DNA of 8,676 nt from Candidatus Latescibacterota bacterium (GTDB taxonomy: Bacteria; Eisenbacteria; RBG-16-71-46; SZUA-252), in contig JACQPZ010000065.1 in assembly GCA_016207265.1 (NCBI GenBank), positions 1-8,676 of the forward strand. The letters run 5' to 3'. This document shows positions 1 through 5,810 of this stretch, piece after piece. Made by a program: the position numbers and the translations under genes. Each line of letters begins with the position of its first letter. Position 1 is the stretch's first letter. The notes under the pieces were generated by a model. It saw nothing but the letters and a program-made list of their open reading frames with translations, was not told the origin of the DNA and did not search any database.

Positions 1-1409
1 GCCGCGTAGAGCGCGCGGAGCATCGGGCCGTCGGGCTCAGTCGCGTAAGGCTCGACCCCCTTCCAGTCGTCCACATCTCCGTCGATTCGGACGGCCGGCG
101 GCGGATCGAACGCGATGAGTCCGTAGCTTTCCTCGGGGTCGAGCAGGTTGTGCCAGAGTGGATCGCGCTCACGGGGCTGCTCCGTCCGCATGACGAGCCA
201 GTTCACCTTGAACCATTCGTCGAAGAGCGAGAAGAGGAGGGAACCCGCGCATCCCGTGCTCCGGATATCCTCGAGGAGCCGGACGTCCTGATCTCCCTGT
301 TCCGATTCCGACGCTCCGCCGTGATGGATGCCCTGCGGCTGAAGGTGGGCGATCCCACGGCTCGTCGGGACTCCGAACTCGCCGATCAAGAGCGGCAGCC
401 CGCGCGTGTGCGCCTTCAGATCGGTGAGATATCCCGCGTAATTGCAGAGCCCGTGCTGATCGCGAAACGCCGAGTAGCCCGGATCGAGGTTCATGAAGTC
501 GGGGTAGTAGGGATACGCGTGGTAGGTCGCGAAGTATCCCAGCGATGTCCCCGCCGGGTGCGCCGGCTTCGCCAACCGGACGCGCGTGGGATCCACGGAA
601 TACGCGTCCTCGTCATGCTCCGCTTCCCGTCCGCCCCGCTCGGTCTCCGTCGGATGCCGCATCACGTCGAGCGTCGGCCAATTCACGAACGAGAGGGCGC
701 GGCTCGCGCCGTACCGCCCGGCCTCGTACGACGCGGCCAGGTCGAGGGCGCGACCCAGCCAGCATTCCATGGCGTTCCCCTCATCGACGCGGAAGTACTC
801 GCCGCGGAACGAAGTGACGGCCGGATGTTTTCGCTGAGTGACGCGGACCGCGTAGGGCTCCCACTCGCGTCCCAGGAGCCACCCCGCGAGGTACGGGGAC
901 GCGTCGGCCGTGTAGGTGCCCGACGCGTATCCCGGGCGGGGCGCCACGGTGGCGTTCCCGTGCACCGCGTCGATCGCCTTCTTGATCTCCGAGTCGAAAT
1001 CCCGCGTGAACGCTTCGTCCCAGAAATCGTTCCGCGCGGGCAGCTCGGTCCAGACCTCCTGGAAGAGCCAGATCGGGTCGTCCGGGTTCGCGTCGTTCTC
1101 CTCCCGGAGCGCCTCGTAGAACTCCGGGGGATGAAGCGCGTAAACGCGGACGGCGTTCGCGTAGAGGGAGCGCAGAAAGCGGAGCCACCGGCGGTAGTCG
1201 GCCTTCGTGATCGCGAATTCCCCGGGGAAGTGTCCCGCGGGTCCCGCGCCCAGATTCACGCCCCGGATGAAGAGCGGCCGGGCATTTCCGCCCGAGACCA
1301 CCTCGAAGCCGTCGCCCTGCGTGCGGACGAAGCGCGGGGGTTGGGTCGCGGCCGCACCGCGATCCGCGGCGACGAGGAACGCGAAAAGGCAGAGGAGGGC
1401 GCCGCTCAG
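1..1409 (-). CDS. Secreted clan GH-A-like glycoside hydrolase, 3'-partial
   Basis: Reading leftward from 1409 gives 469 codons without a stop; the gene continues past the window edge, so its C-terminus is missing. Residues 1-21 form a hydrophobic signal-peptide-like segment (LSGALLCLFAFLVAA). A TIM-barrel glycosidase region follows: PLFIRGVNLG at 45-54, AITKADYRRW at 66-75 and NAVRVYALHPPEFYEAL at 85-101, all typical of GH2/GH5-like barrels. LLGREWEP at 178-185 offers E182 as acid/base and LLIGEFGVP at 340-348 offers E344 as nucleophile. From about 437, VRIDGDVDDW resembles the start of a CBM9-like carbohydrate-binding domain. It probably hydrolyses a glycan outside the cytoplasm; substrate unknown. 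No ATG, GTG or TTG lies in frame near the 5' end. The most plausible start is CTG at 1409, overlapping the upstream phosphatase stop as CTGA, with GGGG about 10 nt upstream. The acid/base Glu lacks the usual preceding Asn. Fold is fairly sure; family and substrate are not. Confidence 0.8.
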   Translation of the reverse strand, partial: MSGALLCLFAFLVAADRGAAATQPPRFVRTQGDGFEVVSGGNARPLFIRGVNLGAGPAGHFPGEFAITKADYRRWLRFLRSLYANAVRVYALHPPEFYEALREENDANPDDPIWLFQEVWTELPARNDFWDEAFTRDFDSEIKKAIDAVHGNATVAPRPGYASGTYTADASPYLAGWLLGREWEPYAVRVTQRKHPAVTSFRGEYFRVDEGNAMECWLGRALDLAASYEAGRYGASRALSFVNWPTLDVMRHPTETERGGREAEHDEDAYSVDPTRVRLAKPAHPAGTSLGYFATYHAYPYYPDFMNLDPGYSAFRDQHGLCNYAGYLTDLKAHTRGLPLLIGEFGVPTSRGIAHLQPQGIHHGGASESEQGDQDVRLLEDIRSTGCAGSLLFSLFDEWFKVNWLVMRTEQPRERDPLWHNLLDPEESYGLIAFDPPPAVRIDGDVDDWKGVEPYATEPDGPMLRALYA

Positions 1410-2101
1410 GGGAGGATCGCCCCGAGCGCAGCTTCGCGATCCGCGAACGAGTCGAGGAGCGCGTCCGGCCCGGCCGCCAGAAGCTCTTCGCGCGGGACCT
1501 GGCCCGTCGCCACGACGACCGCCCGCGCGCCGATGGCACGCGCGCACGCCACGTCCCGCGGCGTGTCCCCGACGACGGTCGCGGCGTCGCCGCCCATCGG
1601 ACGTCCGAGAAGCTCTTGCGCGCGTTGGAGGGCGATCTTCGCGAGCGTGGGGCGGTCCTCATGGTCGTCTCCGAAGGCTCCGAAACGGAAGTAGGGCTCG
1701 AGACTCCAGCGCCTCAGCTTGAGGCTCGCGCCGCCGCGGGTATTCCCGGTGAGAAGCCCCACGAGCGCGTCCGGGCGCTCATTCAGCCGCTCGAGGAGAT
1801 CCCGGACGCCCGGGAAGAGCTTGGCGCCGTCGTGCTCCCTCATCTCGGCGGCGAGATGCTCCACGTATCGGGTCAGGCACTCGTCCCGCCCCCTCAGGAT
1901 GACCTCGTCGGGGAGACCCGCCATCCGCATGATCTCCATGACGCACTGGGGGTCCGTCATCCCGGCGAATCGAAAGCCGCTGACCGGGGCGGCGGTGTCG
2001 TAGGTTTCGCGAAGCGCCCGGGCGAACGCGAGCTTGGGCGCGATCCCCTCGCGGAGCAGTGTGCCGTCGATATCGAAGAGGACAAGGCGCATGAGGCTCA
2101 C
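1406..2101 (-). CDS. HAD-superfamily hydrolase (phosphoglycolate phosphatase-like)
   Basis: This 231-residue protein has the complete haloacid dehalogenase motif set. Motif I is LFDIDGTLL with D10 as nucleophile and D12 as acid/base. Motif II is LLTGN (T118). RPTLAKIAL at 150-158 supplies the motif III basic residue, and VGDTPRDV at 177-184 is motif IV with D179 and D183 for Mg2+. The cap (about residues 18-95) is helical, as in subclass I phosphatases such as Gph and beta-phosphoglucomutase. It is cytosolic and should hydrolyse a small phosphate ester; the substrate cannot be read from sequence. The start used is GTG at 2101, with GGGA six bases upstream. An in-frame ATG at 2092 (residue 4) is equally credible and would put motif I nearer the N-terminus, as is usual. 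It lies 19 bp after the exported-protein gene, and its stop overlaps the putative CTG start of the glycosidase, so co-expression with both is likely. Confidence 0.9.
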   Translation of the reverse strand: MSLMRLVLFDIDGTLLREGIAPKLAFARALRETYDTAAPVSGFRFAGMTDPQCVMEIMRMAGLPDEVILRGRDECLTRYVEHLAAEMREHDGAKLFPGVRDLLERLNERPDALVGLLTGNTRGGASLKLRRWSLEPYFRFGAFGDDHEDRPTLAKIALQRAQELLGRPMGGDAATVVGDTPRDVACARAIGARAVVVATGQVPREELLAAGPDALLDSFADREAALGAILP

Positions 2102-2120
2102 GTCGAATCCCGGGGCGAGG

Positions 2121-2891
2121 CTACTGGGCCGACGCCTCGACCCGGAATCCCCCGGGACCCGGGCTCGCGAGGAGCGGCGAGTCGATGACCTCGTATCCGC
2201 GCTTCCCGGGTCGGGCCGTGAAGCGAAGGCAGGGGATGAGGAGCTTTCCGGCGTCGGCGCGGTAGATGTCCTCGATCGAGTGGGCGGTCATCCCCTTCTG
2301 GCGTTCCGACCAGGCGCGAAGGAACCCTTCCGCGCGCTCCAGCGCCCCGCGGGCCTGGAGCGAATCCGCCGAGCGCTCGATCTCGGAGGCGTCCCAGGTC
2401 ATCACGTTCGTCGGCTTGAGCGCGGTGCAGATGTAGGAGCCGCGATCGCCCGAAAATGTGAGCATCTCATCGCGGCTTTCCGCGACCCGGCCCTCGCGGT
2501 CCGCGAAGAGCAGGTAGACGGACACCGTGAAGCGTCCGGGCCCCGCACCGTCGATCGCCGCGTCGTGAAAGTCGAACGCGACGATCCGACGCCCCGTTCC
2601 GCCCGCGAGCGTCGCATCGTCCACCTTGGCGCCCGCGCTCAGCATCCGCCGCGCATCGGCCTTCCGCGTGCCGTCCAGGCTCGCGCTCTGGCGTGCCGCG
2701 AGGAATCGCTCGACGGCGCGCACACGGGCCGGGTCGGCCTTCGCGGGCGGCGGCGGATCGCCGAGATTGATCTCGAAAGGCGCGGGGTCCGCGGAGGCTG
2801 CGGGCAAGGCGGAGAGTTCCTTCGAGTTGAGGGCGGCCGCTCCGGCCGCCGCGGCCAGAAGAAGCAGGAGGAGCACCGGCGGAAGCTTCAT
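2121..2891 (-). CDS. Exported protein of unknown function
   Basis: I do not recognise the family. With ATG at 2891 it is 256 residues long and starts with a clear Sec signal peptide: MKLPP, a run of Leu/Ala (7-20) and probable cleavage after AAA at about residue 20. There is no lipobox Cys. A Pro-rich linker (PPPPA, 46-50) follows, then a soluble region with IVAFDFHDAAIDG (103-115), a beta-rich FTVSVYLLFADREG (121-134) and SYICTALKPTNVMTWD (152-167). C155 and C221 are the only two cysteines and could form a disulphide in an oxidising compartment. No enzyme motif is visible. The frame stays open upstream to 3017, but the extra 42 residues are Arg/Ala-rich and would bury the signal peptide, so the shorter start is preferred. 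No good Shine-Dalgarno precedes it. It sits between pilT and the phosphatase; no functional link can be claimed. Confidence 0.75.
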   Translation of the reverse strand: MKLPPVLLLLLLAAAAGAAALNSKELSALPAASADPAPFEINLGDPPPPAKADPARVRAVERFLAARQSASLDGTRKADARRMLSAGAKVDDATLAGGTGRRIVAFDFHDAAIDGAGPGRFTVSVYLLFADREGRVAESRDEMLTFSGDRGSYICTALKPTNVMTWDASEIERSADSLQARGALERAEGFLRAWSERQKGMTAHSIEDIYRADAGKLLIPCLRFTARPGKRGYEVIDSPLLASPGPGGFRVEASAQ

Positions 2892-2902
2892 CGCTGCATG
2901 AA

Positions 2903-2932
2903 TTCGTACCACCGCGGAGCCCGTCCGGTCAA
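2903..2932 (-). promoter_or_regulatory. Candidate sigma-70-type promoter ahead of the exported-protein gene
   Basis: On the minus strand TTGACC (2932-2927, five of six to the -35 consensus) is followed after 18 bp by TACGAA (2908-2903, a weak -10). Transcription would begin only a few bases before the ATG at 2891, giving a nearly leaderless message, which fits the missing Shine-Dalgarno. This is pattern matching only. If real, the exported-protein, phosphatase and glycosidase genes form a unit separable from pilT. Confidence 0.25.
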
Positions 2933-2973
2933 GCGCGGCGGGCGCGGCGCCAGCCGTGCGGTCAAGCGCGGCG
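2922..2973. repeat. Two-copy 19-bp direct repeat, 33-bp period
   Basis: Positions 2922-2940 and 2955-2973 match at 18 of 19 bases and share the core GGTCAAGCGCGGCG. They lie in the 118-bp gap between the pilT stop and the exported-protein start. The gap (2892-3009) is otherwise very GC-rich and holds no gene I can support. A 33-bp spacing is about three helical turns, so both copies face the same side of the helix, as paired operator half-sites would. On the minus strand each copy contains a TTGACC hexamer. Confidence 0.55.
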
Positions 2974-3009
2974 CGACACGGCGCGAGCGCGGCCCGACGC
3001 GCGATCCCC

Positions 3010-4095
3010 TCAGGCACGAGCGGCCACCGGCGCGGGACTCGCGGCCGCGCCCTCGAACAGCCGCGGATTCGTCGTCCGCTTGAGCGCTTCCGCCCGAGTG
3101 ATCTTCCCGGACGTCACGAGATCCTTGAGCGATTGGTCGAGCGTCTGCATGCCGTGCTGCGCGCCCACCTGCATGATGCTGAGGATCTGCGCCGTCTTGT
3201 CCTCGCGGATCAGGTTTCGGAGCGCCGGGATGCCGACGAGGATCTCGAGGGCGGCGACCCGCGACTTGCCGTCCGCCGTGGGGATGAGGGTCTGGGCCAC
3301 GACGCATTCGAGCGACTCGCTCAGCATCGTCCGCACCTGGGACTGGCGATCTCCCGGGAATATGTCGATCAGCCGGTCCACGGTCTTGGCCGCCGAGTTC
3401 GTGTGCAGCGTGCCGAACACGAGGTGTCCGGTTTCTGCCGCGGTGATCGCGAGGGAAGTCGTCTCGAGGTCCCGAAGCTCCCCGACCAGAAGGCAATCGG
3501 GATCCTCGCGGAGCGCGCTCCGCAACGCCGTGGCGAAATCCTTCGTATGGGCGCCCACCTCCCGCTGGTTGACGAGGCATTTCTTGCTCTCGTGCACGAA
3601 CTCGATCGGGTCCTCGATCGTGATGATGTGGCCCTGCTTGTTCGAGTTCAGATGGTCGATCATCGCGGCGAGCGTCGTGGACTTCCCGCTCCCCGTGGGA
3701 CCCGTGACGAGCACGAGCCCGCGCTCCTTCATCGCCATCTCCCGGAGCACGGGCGGGCATCCGAGATCGTCCAGCGTTCGGATCGTCGTGGGGATGACGC
3801 GGAACACGCCGCCCGGCCCCCGCCGCTGCTGGAACACGTTCGCCCGGAACCGGGCCACGCCCGGGATCTCGAATCCGAAGTCGGCTTCGCTCTCGGCTTC
3901 GAACCGGGCGTGCTGGCCGGGGGGCATGATCTCATCGAGCATCGCGCGGATCTCGTCGCCGCTGAGCGACGGGAGATTCGTGCGGGCCATCTCGCCCCTC
4001 AGGCGCACGAGAGGCGGCATTCCGGCCGAGATGTGAAGATCCGAGGCCCCCGCCTCCCGCGTCGAGGTGAGCAGGGCCGCGAGCGATGGGGCCAT
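3010..4095 (-). CDS. pilT: Type IV pilus retraction ATPase PilT
   Basis: PilT is a hexameric cytoplasmic ATPase that powers pilus retraction and twitching motility. This 361-residue protein has the normal PilT length and every hallmark. The N-terminal PAS-like domain carries the GASDLHISAGMPPLVRLRG stretch (16-34). Walker A is GPTGSGKST at 132-140. The Asp box is TIEDPIEFVH at 159-168. Walker B is CLLVGELRD at 201-209, with catalytic E206. The His box is GHLVFGTLHTN at 223-233. The retraction-specific AIRNLIRE-type motif appears as ALRNLIRE at 291-298, separating it from PilB and GspE. Its ATG (4095) shares one base with the upstream stop (TGATG). There is no strong ribosome-binding site of its own, so translation is probably coupled to the PilB-like gene. 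The Ala/Pro-rich tail after residue 348 looks disordered. Identification is secure; PilT versus its paralogue PilU is less so. Confidence 0.95.
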   Translation of the reverse strand: MAPSLAALLTSTREAGASDLHISAGMPPLVRLRGEMARTNLPSLSGDEIRAMLDEIMPPGQHARFEAESEADFGFEIPGVARFRANVFQQRRGPGGVFRVIPTTIRTLDDLGCPPVLREMAMKERGLVLVTGPTGSGKSTTLAAMIDHLNSNKQGHIITIEDPIEFVHESKKCLVNQREVGAHTKDFATALRSALREDPDCLLVGELRDLETTSLAITAAETGHLVFGTLHTNSAAKTVDRLIDIFPGDRQSQVRTMLSESLECVVAQTLIPTADGKSRVAALEILVGIPALRNLIREDKTAQILSIMQVGAQHGMQTLDQSLKDLVTSGKITRAEALKRTTNPRLFEGAAASPAPVAARA

Positions 4096-5555
4096 CAGAG
4101 GGTCTTGCCGCTCAGGACCGCGTCGCGTTCGTCATCGGTGAGGACGACCGATCCCACGCTGGCCGCTCGCTCCTCGGCGGGCTTCCAGACCCGCGAGCCC
4201 TCACGCCTCGCGGCCGGGAGGGTGAGCAGGGCGAAGGGACGGTCGCCGAGAACCACGCGGCCGCTCGCGCTGCGCGCGAGGAACGAGAGCAGGGCCTTCC
4301 CGTCCAGCCAGTCGGTGCGGGCGAAGATGAGGCGGCCGACCGAAGCTCCCTCGAGCACCTCCGCGATCGATTCGCCTCGGAGCACGTCGTCGAGCATCGC
4401 GACGTCCGCGCCCTGGCCCACGACCAGCTCCTTCCAGCGCGCGGCGGCGTCCTCGCGCGTTCCGTAGGGAACGCGCGTCACGGGATCGGGATACGGGGTG
4501 GAGCCGTCGGGCTCGAGCGCGATCATGCGCCGGTCCGGCCGCGCGGCGAGCGCGGCCAAGGCGGAGAGCACCTGCGATCCGCCGGATCGCGGCGGGCCGT
4601 GCACGATCACGAGCCCCTCGGGGCCGTCCACCATTTCGCGGATCTCCGCTTCCGCGATCGGCGAGACGCCCATCTCGCTCAGCTCGGGGGCGCGCTCGGG
4701 ACGCGGCGAGAGCCGGATGACGGTCGCGATCCCCGCGGCCGTGCGGCAGTGGGAGACGTGGAGGATCATCCGCTCCGGCCCGACCTCGATCGGAATCGAC
4801 CCGCCGGCCAGGAGCTCCTGGGATCCGTCGAGGTCGAAGACGCCCAGAACCCCCAACCGGGCCCGGAGGTAGATCGCGGCCTCCGGCCGCTCCGTAGGCT
4901 GCGCTTCCAGCCCCGCGTCGCCCCGGTAGAAGACCGAGATCGTCCCGTCGGACGGGACGAAGTGGATCTCGGATGCGTTCTTCTTGCGCGCCGAGTGGAG
5001 GTGGAAGAGGAGGAAGTTCGTGCCCGCCCGATCCCACACCACGTCGCGCCGCGCGTCCGGCGGCGTTCCTTCGCCGACCGCGATCGGCGGAGCCTCGGCG
5101 GCATTCTCCTTCCTCGGGCCGTAGATCGAGTCGATGGCCCTGCGGATCGACCCCGGGGCGCCGATGACCAGCGACAGGGCGCTGGTCACGGTCTGCTTGA
5201 GCTCGGCGACCGCGTCCTGATCCGTGGGATCGGCCATCGCGACGGTCAGCTCGCTCCGTGAGCCGAAGAGCGGCACGGCCTGGACCCGCCGCAGGAGCGG
5301 CTCGGGGAATCGTCGGACTTCCTCGGCGTCGATCGCCTCCGGTCGGACATCCACATAGGGGATGCCCAGCTGCTTCGAGAGCGCCCAGCCGATGTTTTCC
5401 TCGGACGTGAAGCCCAGCTCGACCAAGGTCTCGCCGATCAGGTTTCCGGTTTCGCGCTGGCGGGCGAGCGCCTGCTCGACCTGGGCGTCGGTGACGATCC
5501 CGCTCTCGACGAGGATCGAAGTCAGCGTTCGCAAGGGGCTCTTTGGCCTGGACAC
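4095..5555 (-). CDS. PilB/GspE-like protein with MshEN domain and degenerate ATPase
   Basis: This 486-residue protein has the layout of an assembly ATPase (PilB/GspE) without its catalytic motifs. Residues 5-145 form an MshEN/GspE_N domain with two related helical repeats (LTSILVESGIVTDAQVEQAL, 11-30; GETLVELGFTSEENIGWAL, 41-59), then LGIPYVDVRPEAID and a SELTVAMADPTD segment; some MshEN domains bind c-di-GMP. After a linker (147-175), ASEIHFVPSDG (194-204) matches the ASDIHIEP region of GspE enzymes. The Walker A position reads GPPRSGGSQ (320-328), with Gly326 replacing the essential Lys. Walker B reads DVAMLDDVLRGES, and the His box is lost (GRLIFARTDW). It is therefore probably a non-hydrolysing partner or regulator of the adjacent pilT product. 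The start is GTG 5555, with GAGAGG eight bases upstream. A longer open frame to 6707 crosses top6B and is rejected. It could instead be a relic; the preserved length and frame argue against that. Confidence 0.88.
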   Translation of the reverse strand: MSRPKSPLRTLTSILVESGIVTDAQVEQALARQRETGNLIGETLVELGFTSEENIGWALSKQLGIPYVDVRPEAIDAEEVRRFPEPLLRRVQAVPLFGSRSELTVAMADPTDQDAVAELKQTVTSALSLVIGAPGSIRRAIDSIYGPRKENAAEAPPIAVGEGTPPDARRDVVWDRAGTNFLLFHLHSARKKNASEIHFVPSDGTISVFYRGDAGLEAQPTERPEAAIYLRARLGVLGVFDLDGSQELLAGGSIPIEVGPERMILHVSHCRTAAGIATVIRLSPRPERAPELSEMGVSPIAEAEIREMVDGPEGLVIVHGPPRSGGSQVLSALAALAARPDRRMIALEPDGSTPYPDPVTRVPYGTREDAAARWKELVVGQGADVAMLDDVLRGESIAEVLEGASVGRLIFARTDWLDGKALLSFLARSASGRVVLGDRPFALLTLPAARREGSRVWKPAEERAASVGSVVLTDDERDAVLSGKTL

Positions 5556-5563
5556 GGCTCGCA

Positions 5564-5569
5564 CCTCTC
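5564..5569 (-). promoter_or_regulatory. Ribosome binding site fixing the GTG start of the PilB-like gene
   Basis: GAGAGG on the minus strand lies eight bases before GTG 5555. It is the best Shine-Dalgarno in this part of the frame. It supports starting just before the MshEN domain rather than at an upstream codon. Confidence 0.65.
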
Positions 5570-5697
5570 GGGCTGAGTGGCAAATTCGGTATCGGACGAG
5601 CCGGTGACTCGCAAGCGATGTGCCACTGCCGAGCCCGGGGCGGCCCGCGGCACGCAACCGACACATCGAGGCGGAGTTCAGGGTCGAGCCCCAGCTT

Positions 5698-5713
5698 CGG
5701 CTCCCGGGAGCCG
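5698..5713. repeat. Perfect 16-bp palindrome, possible operator
   Basis: CGGCTCCCGGGAGCCG is identical on both strands. It lies just downstream of the sigma-54-like element, straddling the transcription start (about 5705) that element would imply. That is a suitable place for a dimeric regulator to block or modulate the pilus-motor genes. In RNA it could also form a hairpin. In GC-rich DNA such a palindrome can occur by chance. Confidence 0.4.
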
Positions 5714-5715
5714 CT

Positions 5716-5731
5716 AGCAAATTGGTAGCCA
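5716..5731 (-). promoter_or_regulatory. Sigma-54-like -24/-12 promoter element
   Basis: On the minus strand TGGCTACCAATTTGCT fits the sigma-54 pattern TGGCAYRNNNNTTGCW at the key TGGC and TTGCW blocks with exact spacing; the A, Y and R positions after TGGC do not match. It would start transcription near 5705, leaving a leader of about 150 bases to GTG 5555. Type IV pilus genes are often sigma-54-dependent, which makes the position sensible. It remains a single motif match. Confidence 0.3.
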
Positions 5732-5803
5732 CCGCGATGAGGAAACGAGTAGATTCTCGGCGGCCCGGGGGGTCGCACCGGCTTGCAGGGATCGGGGGGA
5801 TCG

Positions 5804-5808
5804 GGAGG
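5804..5808 (+). promoter_or_regulatory. Ribosome binding site of top6B, closely spaced
   Basis: GGAGG ends only two bases before ATG 5811, closer than usual. A second purine run (GGGGGG, 5794-5799) lies eleven bases upstream. The two runs come from the tandem 9-bp repeat at 5789-5806, so either could pair with 16S rRNA. No better start lies nearby; the next candidate, GTG 5835, has no such sequence. Confidence 0.5.
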
Positions 5809-5810
5809 AC

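Larger units (their letters stand above)
5556..5810. other. Divergent intergenic region between pilus-motor and topo VI genes
   Basis: These 255 bp hold no gene I can support and must contain promoters for both directions. Leftward, a sigma-54-like element and a perfect palindrome are listed separately. Rightward, I found no convincing -35/-10 pair: TTGGTA (5722-5727) and TAGATT (5750-5755) are separated by 22 bp, which is too far. Just before top6B, a 9-bp unit (GGATCGGGG, then GGATCGGGA) is tandemly duplicated at 5789-5806. Confidence 0.7.

Noticed and set aside
781..1662. 293-codon minus-strand frame
   Set aside because: It is Arg/Ser/Pro-rich, overlaps two recognisable genes in another frame and has no domain features.
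150..1694. 514-codon plus-strand open frame opposite the glycosidase and phosphatase
   Set aside because: Its composition is typical antisense shadow (Arg, Val, Glu, Pro) with no motif, while the minus strand carries clear glycosidase and HAD motifs.
2892..3017. 42-residue N-terminal extension of the exported protein
   Set aside because: It would hide the signal peptide and consists of Ala/Arg/Thr repeats that come from the direct-repeat DNA.
2034..3083. Plus-strand open frames opposite the exported-protein gene
   Set aside because: No motif, low-complexity Arg-rich composition, and it crosses several well-supported minus-strand genes.
5722..5755. Sigma-70 promoter for top6B (TTGGTA and TAGATT)
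   Set aside because: The hexamers are weak and 22 bp apart, outside the usable spacing range.
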